From Caldilineaceae bacterium (lineage in GTDB: Bacteria; Chloroflexota; Anaerolineae; Caldilineales; Caldilineaceae), in contig JAPPKT010000576.1 in NCBI GenBank assembly GCA_028819675.1, forward strand, positions 1-39,801: a stretch of DNA of 39,801 bases, in the 5' to 3' direction. Made by a program: the position numbers and the translations under genes. How positions within the stretch are numbered: the first letter of the stretch is position 1; every line of letters starts with the position of its first letter. The notes beneath the pieces were generated by a model. That model saw only the letters and a program-made list of their open reading frames with translations. It did no database searches and was not told the DNA's origin. Below, in pieces: positions 19,133-27,780 of this stretch.

Positions 19133-20053
19133 TCAGTGCTTGGCGTGACCCCCTGACACTATTTTGACAAACACAGGAACTGGACGCCCGCGCCTTTTAA
19201 ATTTAAGCGATTCGTACAGCTTCTTGGAGAGAAGGTTGCTTTCTTGCGTGTTGAGAAAGACGCGATTAATTCCCAGTTGACTGGCGTAGCAGAGGCACCC
19301 CACCAGCAATTGGCGACCGATGCCTCGACCTTGAACGGCTGGATGGACGGCCAGCCTCACGACCTGGGCCGAATCGAATCCTCGAGGCGATCCATCTGAC
19401 ATCAGTCGAAGCGCTGAGTAACCCACCATCGATCGGCCTAACTCGGCGACCTCGAAGCGACAGTCGCGATGCAAGTATTGAAGTTCGGTTACTCCCATGT
19501 GCCAAAGTGGTTCGAAGGCCGCGGCATCGACCTCTGCCAGCTCCGGCAGATCGGATAGCTGCGCCGGGCGCAGCGCAGCGGTCTGACATACGGTTCCAAC
19601 TGAACGAGACTTGCGTTCGTAGAACAGGACGGCGTCGAGACGGTCAAAGCCGGACTCCTGTAGGCTGGCACGGAGCCAACCTTGCTCGGTGAGTGCGTAA
19701 TAGAGATATCCAAACGGCTGCGGGGGGAGCTGCCTATGGGCCTGCTCGAAGAGCGCGCGAAACTGCAGTCGTGCAGCCGCGCCAGCAGCTGAGAACGCCG
19801 CGGCCCGAAGAGCTACCTTGGTTGGCGCCGAGGCAGGCAAGGCTTTTGAGCGACTGAAGCTATCGAAGGTGACGAAGCCCTTCAATCTTTCGGACTGCTG
19901 ATCGACCAGGACTGCATTCACTCCCCTGAGCAGATCAGGCTCCTCGGAGTCGGCAAGGTCATCGTAGTAGTAGCAGCGCAGACTGCTGGCGTGCAAGCAC
20001 TCCAACTCAGGCAGATCTTCCAAGCGTCCTGGCCGAATCGACGTAGGAAACAT
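19133..20053 (-). CDS. double-GNAT acetyltransferase
   Basis: A 306-residue protein with a C-terminal GNAT domain (residues ~165-300). It is recognised by VVRLAVHPAVQGRGIGRQLL, the acetyl-CoA pyrophosphate loop, and FLNTQESNLLSKKLYESLKF. The N-terminal half (IRPGRLEDLPELECLHASSL...) has the opening strand-helix of a second, degenerate GNAT domain without the loop. The ATG overlaps the rmlB stop by one base (TGATG), so it belongs to the polysaccharide operon. It may acetylate a dTDP-amino-sugar or a protein; neither is shown by the sequence. Confidence 0.8.
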   Translation of the reverse strand: MFPTSIRPGRLEDLPELECLHASSLRCYYYDDLADSEEPDLLRGVNAVLVDQQSERLKGFVTFDSFSRSKALPASAPTKVALRAAAFSAAGAAARLQFRALFEQAHRQLPPQPFGYLYYALTEQGWLRASLQESGFDRLDAVLFYERKSRSVGTVCQTAALRPAQLSDLPELAEVDAAAFEPLWHMGVTELQYLHRDCRFEVAELGRSMVGYSALRLMSDGSPRGFDSAQVVRLAVHPAVQGRGIGRQLLVGCLCYASQLGINRVFLNTQESNLLSKKLYESLKFKRRGRPVPVFVKIVSGGHAKH

Positions 20054-21087
20054 CAGGGTGATTCGAGCTTCTTGCGACCTGCGTACACCTTGTTGTAATA
20101 GTCTTTGAAATCTCCGTCACGAATAGGTTGCCACCACCATCGATTGTCCTTATACCAGCGGGCCGTCGACCTGATTGCTTCTTCAGGCGTGTAGTCGGGC
20201 TCCCAACCCAATGCCATGATCCTGCTTACGTCGAGACTGTATCGGCGGTCGTGTCCCTGGCGATCTTCGACGTGTTGTATCAGGCTGCGGGGCCTGTCTA
20301 ATTCGTCCAAGAGGATTTCAACCATAGTCAGGTTGGTCATCTCTGCACCTGTACCGATGTTATATGTTTCGCCGATGGAGCCTTCACGAAGGATGAGATG
20401 GACTGCGGCGCAGTGATCGGCAACAAATTGATAGTCTCGCATCTGCATTCCATCGCCGTAAACGGGCAAGGGCATGGATTCGAGGGCGTTGGTGACGAAT
20501 AGCGGGACAACCTTCTCGGGGTATTGGTAGGGCCCGATGTTGTTGGCGCCTCGACTGATTGTCACTGGCAAGTCATAGGTGATGCGGTAGGCGTTGACGA
20601 AGAGGTCTGCACTGGCTTTGCTGGCGGAATAGGGGCTGCGGGGAGCCACAGAATCGTTTTCGACCGACCTGCGCTTTCCTTCGATATGGCCGTACACTTC
20701 GTCGGTACTAATCTGGTGGAATCGCAGATTTCCAAATTTGCGGGCCGCCTCCAGAAGCACGTACGTGCCGTAAACGTCGGTCTTCACGAAGGCATCGGGA
20801 TCGAGAATCGACCTATCTACATGGGTCTCGGCAGCGAAATTCACTATAGTGTCGATATTGCGGGCGCCGACTGTTTCCTCCACCTTCGCAGCTTCACAGA
20901 TGTCACCTTGCACGAAGAAATAGCGAGGCCCGAAGCCCTCCCTGACGGCGTCAAGGTTTTCGAGGCGGCCTGCGTAGGTGAGCTTGTCGTAGACGGTTAC
21001 CTCTATGTCCGAACTGTGTTCCAGTATGTAGCGGACAAAGTTGCAACCGATAAAGCCGGCGCCGCCCGTTACCAAAATGTTCCGCAT
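20053..21087 (-). CDS. rmlB: dTDP-glucose 4,6-dehydratase
   Basis: A 344-residue extended short-chain dehydrogenase that converts dTDP-glucose to dTDP-4-keto-6-deoxyglucose, the branch point for dTDP-deoxysugars. It has the NAD-binding TGGAGFIGCNFVRYIL (residues ~7-22), FAAETHVDRSI, the STDEVYG catalytic Thr-Asp-Glu, and YSASKASADLFVNAY with the catalytic Tyr-x3-Lys. NIGPYQYPEKVVPLFVTNAL and the C-terminal WEPDYTPEEAIRSTARWY are family blocks. It follows the unknown 274-aa gene by 23 bases and overlaps the next GNAT gene. rmlC and rmlD are absent nearby, so the end product is not clearly dTDP-rhamnose. Confidence 0.96.
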   Translation of the reverse strand: MRNILVTGGAGFIGCNFVRYILEHSSDIEVTVYDKLTYAGRLENLDAVREGFGPRYFFVQGDICEAAKVEETVGARNIDTIVNFAAETHVDRSILDPDAFVKTDVYGTYVLLEAARKFGNLRFHQISTDEVYGHIEGKRRSVENDSVAPRSPYSASKASADLFVNAYRITYDLPVTISRGANNIGPYQYPEKVVPLFVTNALESMPLPVYGDGMQMRDYQFVADHCAAVHLILREGSIGETYNIGTGAEMTNLTMVEILLDELDRPRSLIQHVEDRQGHDRRYSLDVSRIMALGWEPDYTPEEAIRSTARWYKDNRWWWQPIRDGDFKDYYNKVYAGRKKLESP

Positions 21088-21110
21088 CCCAATCTTCCTT
21101 TGTCGGTATC

Positions 21111-21935
21111 CTAACGCTTTAACCGCCGCCTGACGTCACTTTCCCATGTGCGCCGGAGCCGCCTGACTCTGCCCGGCTGGCGGCTCGCGGGCAGCGGGAA
21201 CTCGACGCCCAAGGTCAGTGTCGGCAGCTGTTGGAGCGGTGGAAGCAACCGTCGGTCGAGACCGGGCGGCCCTTTGCCGCGCCAGGCCCACTGCCAGTGC
21301 GTTTTCTCTTCACCCCCGGCGGTAGCGGCAAGAAAGTCGATGTCGTTCCAGAGCGCGCGCCTGGTCTCGCCCATTACGGCTATCAGTTTATCCCAATAGG
21401 CCCGCATTTTGGGCTGCTCGAAATCGAGGAAATGGGAGGTGAAACTGGAGCTGTCGGCGGAACTGTTGAGCGGGGGTCTTGCCGTCTGGTAGGCGGGGAA
21501 AAACTCCCGGGCCCAGTACTGTTCTGCCCGCTGGAAGGAAGGCAACAGCAGATCGGCAAAGAAGGTGACATTTACTGTACTTACACGTTCCTCCACGTGA
21601 ACGAGGAGTGGAGCATGTTCCGGCCACAGGTCGAAAAAGGCGGGGATGTCGAACTCCTGCCACTCGCCGTATGCGCGAGACATACGTCGGAGCTTGTCTG
21701 CCACCTGAGCGATAGTGGTAACGGCAGTCTGCACTTCTCGGGCTCCTACATGATTCTGTACCAGATAAGCCGGCGAGAGCGAGCGCGTGTTGAAGATTTC
21801 AGTGTAAGGGGAAGGCAGCGCGCATGTGTCGATCTGCCGCATTTTGGCCGCCAAGGCAGGCACGCTGCGGACTTCGGCTACGCTAACGGGCATGGCGCCG
21901 TTACGCATATTGAGGGAGATCGAAGAGTTGGTCAT
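21111..21935 (-). CDS. unrecognised protein inside the dTDP-sugar operon
   Basis: A 274-residue protein of no family I recognise. It starts on the rmlA stop (TGATG, one-base overlap) and ends 23 bases before rmlB, so it is certainly translated with these genes. The sequence is soluble-looking and rich in aromatic residues: WPEHAPLLVHVEERVS, FLDFEQPKMRAYWDKLI and THWQWAWRGKGPP. The last ~25 residues are strongly basic (RRLRRTWESDVRRRLKR). There is no signal peptide or membrane segment. Position suggests a role in sugar-nucleotide handling, such as a modifier or a partner of RmlA/RmlB, but nothing in the protein shows it. Confidence 0.8.
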   Translation of the reverse strand: MTNSSISLNMRNGAMPVSVAEVRSVPALAAKMRQIDTCALPSPYTEIFNTRSLSPAYLVQNHVGAREVQTAVTTIAQVADKLRRMSRAYGEWQEFDIPAFFDLWPEHAPLLVHVEERVSTVNVTFFADLLLPSFQRAEQYWAREFFPAYQTARPPLNSSADSSSFTSHFLDFEQPKMRAYWDKLIAVMGETRRALWNDIDFLAATAGGEEKTHWQWAWRGKGPPGLDRRLLPPLQQLPTLTLGVEFPLPASRQPGRVRRLRRTWESDVRRRLKR

Positions 21936-22822
21936 CAGGAAGGCAGGTCTTTGAACTCATCGCGCAAGAGCTGCAAAAGGTAATGGCCGTACCGGTTTGT
22001 CTGCAACGCTTCGGCCAATGCCCGGAATTGTTCGCGATCGATATAACCCCCCCGCAGCGCAATTTCCTCCGGGCACGAGATCATCATCCCCTGTCTTTCC
22101 TGCAGGGCCTGTACGAAATTCGCTGCCTGTAAGAGAGATTCGTGAGTGCCTGCGTCGAGCCAGGCAAATCCTCGTCCCAGGATTTCTACTTGCAGTTCTC
22201 CCCGCTCCAAATAGAAGTTGTTGATGTCGGTGATTTCAAGCTCCCCTCTGGCCGAGGGTTCGAGGCCGCCCGCCACGTGGAGGACGCGGTTGTCGTAGAA
22301 GTAGACGCCAGGTACAGCAAAATTGGAACGGGGTGTCTGCGGCTTTTCCTCGATGCTCAGAGCCTTTCCGGACTGGTCAAACTCGACAACACCGTATCGG
22401 CTGGGGTCGGCCACTGGATAGGCAAAAACCAGGGCTCCCTCTTGGAGGCTGGCCGCCTTCCGTAGGATGGTCGGCAATCCGTGGCCGTAAAATATGTTGT
22501 CGCCCAGCGCCAGACAGACGTTGGACTCGCCGACGAATTCTCTGCCGACGACAAATGCATCGGCTATGCCGCGGGGACGGGACTGCTCCACGTATGTAAA
22601 CCGAATTCCCCACTGGCTGCCGTCTCGGAGCAGTTCCTGGTACAGCGGCAGGGCAGCCGGCGTGCTTACCACGAGAATGTCTCGAATCCCCGCCAGCATC
22701 AGCATTGACAGGGGATAGTAGATCATTGGCTTGTCGTAGACAGGCAGGATCTGTTTACTCAGGCTGGTGGTCAAGGGATATAGCCGAGTGCCATGTCCGC
22801 CTGCGAGGAGGATGCCCTTCAT
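21935..22822 (-). CDS. rmlA: glucose-1-phosphate thymidylyltransferase
   Basis: A 295-residue nucleotidyltransferase that makes dTDP-glucose from dTTP and glucose-1-phosphate. The signature [16 protein letters not shown] (residues ~3-18), [49 protein letters not shown] and [13 protein letters not shown] are all present. ATG 22822 is chosen because the family starts right there (MKGILLAGG) and AGGA lies eight bases upstream; the longer open frame from 22885 has no family match. It follows the CpsD-like gene by 87 bases. Feedback inhibition by the end-product sugar is usual for this family. Confidence 0.96.
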   Translation of the reverse strand: MKGILLAGGHGTRLYPLTTSLSKQILPVYDKPMIYYPLSMLMLAGIRDILVVSTPAALPLYQELLRDGSQWGIRFTYVEQSRPRGIADAFVVGREFVGESNVCLALGDNIFYGHGLPTILRKAASLQEGALVFAYPVADPSRYGVVEFDQSGKALSIEEKPQTPRSNFAVPGVYFYDNRVLHVAGGLEPSARGELEITDINNFYLERGELQVEILGRGFAWLDAGTHESLLQAANFVQALQERQGMMISCPEEIALRGGYIDREQFRALAEALQTNRYGHYLLQLLRDEFKDLPS

Positions 22823-22909
22823 GGGATGTATCCTGTCCCAGTTTGGCGGCGCCGGGTGTAAAATGTCAGTTGCGAAAAAATGCACATTTTTCTGCCATTG
22901 TCGGCAAGG

Positions 22910-23560
22910 CTACTGTCCGTAGCCGGTGACTGCCATCGAGTCCTCAGCATCGAGAAGCACGGCGCCTACGATATTGGATTGGACCTTTTCCAATACCTCT
23001 TTGGCCCGCTGCGCCTGCTCCCTCTTCGTGCGCCCGGCCGTGACGGCAAGCAAAGTCCCGTCGACCTGGCTGGCCCAGAGGGCGGCGTCGGTCACGGCCA
23101 AAACCGGCGGGGCATCGACGAGGACGTATTCTGCTTCCCTTGAAAGAGTCTGGAGGAGTTCCGCCAGCCTCTTGGGGCTGAGGAGGGCAACGGGGTTGGG
23201 AGGAAGAGGTCCGGCCGCGAGTACGCGGAGGTGGGATACCTGGGTGTCGGCCAGGTCTGGTACACCTCCGTTCTGAAACCAGTTCGTCAACCCGGCGTCT
23301 CCGTTGACGCCGAAAATTTCATGTTGAAGCGGGCGGCGCAGGTCACCGTCGACTACGATTACGCTGTCGCCGGCGTCGGCCATGACGACAGCGAGGTTGG
23401 CGAGCGCGTCGCTCTTGTTTGTCTCGGTGTCAGGACAGGTAACTAGAAGTGTTCTCAGGTCCTTGCCCAGACCTGAGAACTCGATATTAGTGCGAAGGCT
23501 CTGGTAGGCTTCGGCGGCGGCGCTGCGGGGTGCATTCAACGTAACCAGGTCTAAAGACAT
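22910..23560 (-). CDS. CpsD/CapB-type BY-kinase-like protein with eroded P-loop
   Basis: A 216-residue MRP/ParA-like ATPase of the bacterial tyrosine kinase group that controls polysaccharide polymerisation with Wzz proteins. Family blocks: APRSAAAEAYQSLRTNI, VIVVDGDLRRP (Walker A-prime), the LSPKRLAELLQTL helix and YVLVDAPPVLAVTDAALWA (Walker B). The Walker A, normally PGEGKST, reads PDTETNKSD: the Lys and Ser remain, but the glycines are lost. The usual C-terminal tyrosine cluster is reduced to one Tyr (GYGQ). It may bind nucleotide poorly or be a regulatory pseudokinase. It is the cytoplasmic partner of two Wzz-like genes just upstream, the split arrangement of Firmicutes. Confidence 0.85.
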   Translation of the reverse strand: MSLDLVTLNAPRSAAAEAYQSLRTNIEFSGLGKDLRTLLVTCPDTETNKSDALANLAVVMADAGDSVIVVDGDLRRPLQHEIFGVNGDAGLTNWFQNGGVPDLADTQVSHLRVLAAGPLPPNPVALLSPKRLAELLQTLSREAEYVLVDAPPVLAVTDAALWASQVDGTLLAVTAGRTKREQAQRAKEVLEKVQSNIVGAVLLDAEDSMAVTGYGQ

Positions 23561-23655
23561 CTACCCTTCCTTTAGGGAATCAAAGGGACAAGGGTCTTGA
23601 CTTAGGTGGTGACCCCTGTCTGCTACGTACTGGAAACCGGCGTGGGAGCGCCTTC

Positions 23656-24336
23656 TCATCCTTCTGACTTCGAAACTGAGCCGGAGGATGTTACTGGAAT
23701 CGCGCCGAGAACGGCCAGATCGAGCGTCCGTTCCACTGAATCAGGGGTACGGAGGAAACCGCTTTCGACCCAGACTATCAAGAGAATCAGGCCAACACCC
23801 AGAAGAAAGCCGAGAACCGCGCCTGCCATCGTATTGATGATAGGCTGGGGCTGGTAGCGGGCGCCTTCGATAACCCTACTGACAATTTTGACCTCGATTC
23901 GGTCTCGTTTGTCCTGTTGCGCGTAATAGGCGGTGCGTTCGTCGACAAAATAGTCGGCCAATGTCAACGCCATGACTTCCGATACGATCTTGTCTCTTGA
24001 ACGAGCTTCAATCTCTATCGTGAAGGTAGACGGTTCGGAGGCAATGTTCGTAAGTCTCAGAAAGTCGCTAGGATGCATGTCCAATTGTGCACGTGCAATT
24101 ACCTCTTCGGCTACTTCAAACGTTCGCAGATTGCTTACGAAGTTACGCATCAGCTCCTTTGCGGTATTTCCCAATCCCCAATCCGGTCGGGCCGGAACCG
24201 TACTTACATGGATCGTCGCCCGGTACATTTCCTCCTGAAGGAAACTGACTCCGTAAGAGAGCGTTCCCGCCAGCAGGACTGCAACAATGAGGATCCAGCC
24301 GAAACGTCGAACGACTCCGCTGTATTCCTGTATCAC
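23656..24336 (-). CDS. Wzz-like polysaccharide chain-length protein 2
   Basis: A 226-residue inner-membrane protein with TM1 (~13-32), a periplasmic/extracytoplasmic region, and TM2 (~165-188) followed by a short cytosolic tail with SVERTLDLAVLGAIP. This tail (ending in the LGxIP-like motif) is typical of Wzz/CapA proteins that contact the BY-kinase. It lies 95 bases upstream of the CpsD-like gene. It probably acts with the other Wzz-like protein to set polymer length or activate the kinase. Confidence 0.82.
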   Translation of the reverse strand: MIQEYSGVVRRFGWILIVAVLLAGTLSYGVSFLQEEMYRATIHVSTVPARPDWGLGNTAKELMRNFVSNLRTFEVAEEVIARAQLDMHPSDFLRLTNIASEPSTFTIEIEARSRDKIVSEVMALTLADYFVDERTAYYAQQDKRDRIEVKIVSRVIEGARYQPQPIINTMAGAVLGFLLGVGLILLIVWVESGFLRTPDSVERTLDLAVLGAIPVTSSGSVSKSEG

Positions 24337-24416
24337 CTAAACCTCCAATCTGCGTTACGGGCTGCGCAATGGAAAGTGGCAGACGGCGCCGCTGTCTATC
24401 TCTGCAGGGTCACTGT

Positions 24417-25112
24417 CTACTTTCGCTGCTTGGGAACGGCGACTAGACAGGGCAGACCCATTTCCTCCAACTGATTTCGGCGGCGCACGGTGTCGTCCAG
24501 GTACTCCTGCAGAAAGGCAAGGCCGATGCCGGTGACAAGCGCCAGCAGGATTCGCAACGGCCATTCGACGCGCTGGCGGGCGCTGGGGCCTACCTCAACT
24601 ACCGTGGGGGGATCCATCACCTGAACGCCTGCGCCCTGTGTTCCCAACTGAGCAAAGTAGGCGGCGGCGTTTTCTTCCAGTTCGGCCACGGCAGCCTCTC
24701 CGATCGCATGCAGATCGGCGGCGTCATGCCAGTTGAATGTGAGCCGAATGATACGGTGCTGCTGTCCCGTGTTGGCGCTTGCTCTGAGCAGGCCGGCCGG
24801 GATGACGATCTCTTGCACGGCCAAGCGGGCATTGATGGCCCTGGCGAACAGGTCGGATGCGAGAACCTCGGTAAAGTCGTCAACGAGGTATTCGCTTGTC
24901 ATCCACGCATAGTAGCGAGGGTCGTATTCGACTTCATCGACTCCTTCGAGCGGCAGCACGCCCACCAGAATGCGCATTGATGCGCTGTAGGTGGGCGGTG
25001 GCGCCTCCCAGGGGCGCAACTGCACTGCGCTGAAAAGGGCAACCAAGACGGGCAGGAGTATGGGGGCGGCCCAGCGTCTCCTTAGAATCGCCCAGTATTC
25101 CCGCAGTTCCAT
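24417..25112 (-). CDS. Wzz-like polysaccharide chain-length protein 1
   Basis: A 231-residue protein with the Wzz opening MELREYWAILRRRWAAPILLPVLVALFSAV (TM1 ~17-33), an external domain, and TM2 (~180-197) followed by a cytosolic tail DDTVRRRNQLEEMGLPCLVAVP. It starts ten bases after the mutS2 stop, so it is probably transcribed from the mutS2 promoter. The external part is shorter than in enterobacterial Wzz and lacks long coiled coils. Two such proteins in tandem, each with its own cytosolic tail, are likely partners of the one CpsD-like protein. Confidence 0.82.
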   Translation of the reverse strand: MELREYWAILRRRWAAPILLPVLVALFSAVQLRPWEAPPPTYSASMRILVGVLPLEGVDEVEYDPRYYAWMTSEYLVDDFTEVLASDLFARAINARLAVQEIVIPAGLLRASANTGQQHRIIRLTFNWHDAADLHAIGEAAVAELEENAAAYFAQLGTQGAGVQVMDPPTVVEVGPSARQRVEWPLRILLALVTGIGLAFLQEYLDDTVRRRNQLEEMGLPCLVAVPKQRK

Positions 25113-25122
25113 GTGCGGCCGC

Positions 25123-27612
25123 CTAGTCTTCGTCGGTCATCAGATTGGCGACCGTCACGCCGTCATCGCCTTCGCCCAACTCGCCCGGACGGTACTTGCT
25201 GACGAGGGGATGACCCTTCAAGGCAGCGCGCACGGCATCCCTCATGGCTCCGGTTCCCTTGCCATGGATGATGCGCACCCAGGGAAGATTCTCGAGATAG
25301 GCGTCATCAAGGTAACCCTCCAACCTCTGCAGGCCGGCATCCACCCTTTCCCCGCGCAGATCGATCTCAGTAAGCGAGGTTGAATCGGCGTCGCCTGTTT
25401 TGGCCTTTTTCTGTACTCTCACAGCGGGTTGGGGCGTCGCCGGGGGCTCTGTTTGGGCTTTGCTGCGCAACACAAGACGCCTGACGGGCAGTCTGAGACG
25501 GAAGTTGCCAACCTGCACGTCGGCCTCGTGCGGCACTCCGCCGCGGCTTTCGATGGCGATGACTTCGCCAGTGGCTTGCAGGTTGGGAACGAAGACGCGG
25601 TCTCCTTTTTCAACAGGGCCGCGAATACGCGAGTCCGGCGCGCCGGGGGTAGCGACCTCCTGTTCGACGCGTCCTTCGGAATCTAGTTGGCGGCGACCGA
25701 CGGCTTGGCTTGCCTGCTGCAGGAACTGGTTGTGTGCATCCTGACGGCCGGTGCCGCCCTTTGCCATGCGCCTGCGAAAACCGTCGATCTCGCGGCGGAT
25801 TTCCGCCAGCTCATTCTGCATCGTTGTGCGGGTTTCCGCGACTACCTGCCGGCGGGCCTCCTCGATTCTGGCCAGCTGATAGCGTAGGTCCTCCTCGGCG
25901 ACGTGTGCACTTCTTTCCCTCTCCTTGGCGTGTTCCAGCACGCGCCTGGCCTCCTGGCGCGCGTGCCGCACGTCCTCGAGCATGGCCTCGACTTCGAGGG
26001 ATTCCGGGCGGGACATCTTCTCGGCGTCATCGACGATGACCGGATTCAGACCGAGGCGGCGTGCGATGGTCAAGGCGTTGGAGCGCCCAGGGAGGCCGAT
26101 GCTGAGCTCGAACGTTGGGCTCAGGTTTTCGACATCAAATTCAACAGAGGCGTTGCGCACACCTGCGGTGTTGTGCGCATAGAGTTTCAGATCGCTGTAG
26201 TGTGTTGTTGCCAGTGTTGTAATGCCCCGGTCGCGCAGGTTTTCAAGCAGAGCAGCGGCGAGGGCGGAACCTTCGTCCGGATCGGTGCCGGCGCCAAGCT
26301 CATCGAGCAGGACGAGACTCTGTGGGTCTGCCTCTTCCAGAATGCTGATGATGTTGGTCATGTGACTTGAGAAGGTGCTCAAATTCTGTTCGATGGACTG
26401 TTCGTCGCCAATGTCCGCATAAACGCCTTCGAAAACGGAGAGGGTACTTCCCTCTTCGGCGGGAATCATCAGGCCTGACTGGGCCATAAGAGTAAGGAGG
26501 CCTACGGTCTTCAGGGTTACGGTCTTGCCGCCGGTGTTAGGGCCGGTAACGACGAGAATGTAGCATTCGTTGTCGAAATAGACGTCAATGGGCACGACAG
26601 AATCCGGGTCCAGGAGGGGGTGGCGAGCCTGGCGGAAGTTCAAGACCGAGCCAGGATGCTGGATCGTACGCTCTTCCTTCGTGTCCTCGTCGATCCCGGC
26701 GAATATTTCGGCGCGATTCTGGTGAAAGGGGACGATTTCGGGCGCGGTGGCCTCCGTCTCAAGGGCGTACTTGGCCTTGGCAAACGTGAAGTCGAGCTGG
26801 GACAGGATCTGAACGTTGCGGTTTATGTAGGGCCCTTCGTCGGCAACGAGATCCGAGAGCTCGGCCAGAATGCGCCGAACTTCCTTCTCCTCATCCAACT
26901 CCAGTTCACGGACTGCGTTGTTCTGCTCGACCACCGTCAACGGCTCAATGAAAAAGGTGGCGCCGCTTGCCGACTGGTCGTGAACGATGCCCTGCACCTG
27001 CGCCTTGTATTCGGAGCGGACGGGTATGACGTAGCGACCTTGGCGCTGCGTGACGATGGATTCCTGCAAAAAGGGGATGATCTCGGTATTTTGGACGAGC
27101 CGGTCGAGGGTACTGAGGAGCCTATCCTGGGCGATGCGTAGCTGGGCGCGAATGCGGTCCAGGTCAGAGGACGCGCTATCGACGACCTCGGCGCGGTCAT
27201 TGATGCAACGGCTGATCTCGCCGATGACGTGTTCGCATGGCTCGATGGAAAAGGCGATGTCGGCAAGACGGGGAAACTGGCGGTTGAGGCGAGTCAGTGT
27301 GTTGCGCAGTGTCCGGGCACGCATCAGAGTCGTACGAACTTCGACAAGCTCAGTTGGAATCAGGATACTGCCCCGCTCGGACTTGGCGACGAGAGCGCGC
27401 AGGTCGTAGACGCCGCCAAAGAAGATGTCGGTTTTCTGGTCCAGGAGTCGACAGGCCTCACTGGTCTGCTTCATCCAGTCGCTAATAGTGCGAAGGTCAT
27501 CGCTGGGAAGGAGAGAGGTGGCTAGCTCGACCCCCCCATCAAATGCGCAGAAGGTACCCAACTTATTCAGAATCTTGTCGTATTCGAGAACGCGAATCGT
27601 ATGTGGATTCAT
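25123..27612 (-). CDS. mutS2: MutS2 family ATPase with Smr domain
   Basis: An 829-residue protein of the MutS2 family, which suppresses homologous recombination and splits collided ribosomes in other bacteria. It has the core/lever region, the ABC ATPase domain with VTGPNTGGKTVTLKTVG, STFSSHMTNI and LVLLDELGAGTDPDEG, a coiled coil (~500-620) and a C-terminal Smr nuclease-like domain (IDLRGERVDAGLQRLEGYL ... IIHGKGTGAMRDAV). The mismatch-recognition domain of MutS is missing, as expected. ATG 27612 is preferred to TTG 27627 because AAGG is six bases away from it. Ten bases separate its stop from the Wzz-like gene. Confidence 0.95.
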   Translation of the reverse strand: MNPHTIRVLEYDKILNKLGTFCAFDGGVELATSLLPSDDLRTISDWMKQTSEACRLLDQKTDIFFGGVYDLRALVAKSERGSILIPTELVEVRTTLMRARTLRNTLTRLNRQFPRLADIAFSIEPCEHVIGEISRCINDRAEVVDSASSDLDRIRAQLRIAQDRLLSTLDRLVQNTEIIPFLQESIVTQRQGRYVIPVRSEYKAQVQGIVHDQSASGATFFIEPLTVVEQNNAVRELELDEEKEVRRILAELSDLVADEGPYINRNVQILSQLDFTFAKAKYALETEATAPEIVPFHQNRAEIFAGIDEDTKEERTIQHPGSVLNFRQARHPLLDPDSVVPIDVYFDNECYILVVTGPNTGGKTVTLKTVGLLTLMAQSGLMIPAEEGSTLSVFEGVYADIGDEQSIEQNLSTFSSHMTNIISILEEADPQSLVLLDELGAGTDPDEGSALAAALLENLRDRGITTLATTHYSDLKLYAHNTAGVRNASVEFDVENLSPTFELSIGLPGRSNALTIARRLGLNPVIVDDAEKMSRPESLEVEAMLEDVRHARQEARRVLEHAKERERSAHVAEEDLRYQLARIEEARRQVVAETRTTMQNELAEIRREIDGFRRRMAKGGTGRQDAHNQFLQQASQAVGRRQLDSEGRVEQEVATPGAPDSRIRGPVEKGDRVFVPNLQATGEVIAIESRGGVPHEADVQVGNFRLRLPVRRLVLRSKAQTEPPATPQPAVRVQKKAKTGDADSTSLTEIDLRGERVDAGLQRLEGYLDDAYLENLPWVRIIHGKGTGAMRDAVRAALKGHPLVSKYRPGELGEGDDGVTVANLMTDED

Positions 27613-27650
27613 GGAAAACCTTGGCAAGACACTAGCGCGAACTTGGGCCG

Positions 27651-27656
27651 ATCATA
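27651..27656 (-). promoter_or_regulatory. extended -10 promoter of mutS2
   Basis: On the minus strand TGATATGAT forms an extended -10 (TG-n-TATGAT). A weak -35, TTGGTT, sits 18 bases upstream. It would start a transcript about 30 bases before the mutS2 ATG. Confidence 0.45.
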
Positions 27657-27780
27657 TCACAGCGCGCGCAGGGAAACCAAAGGAAAAGCTGTCTCTCAAG
27701 TCCGCGAGAGAGGGCCGCGGCAGAGCGCGGCAGGCCGACGAAACCGGTTAAGATTTCGTTGGTCTCTATTCTTCAGGCCC

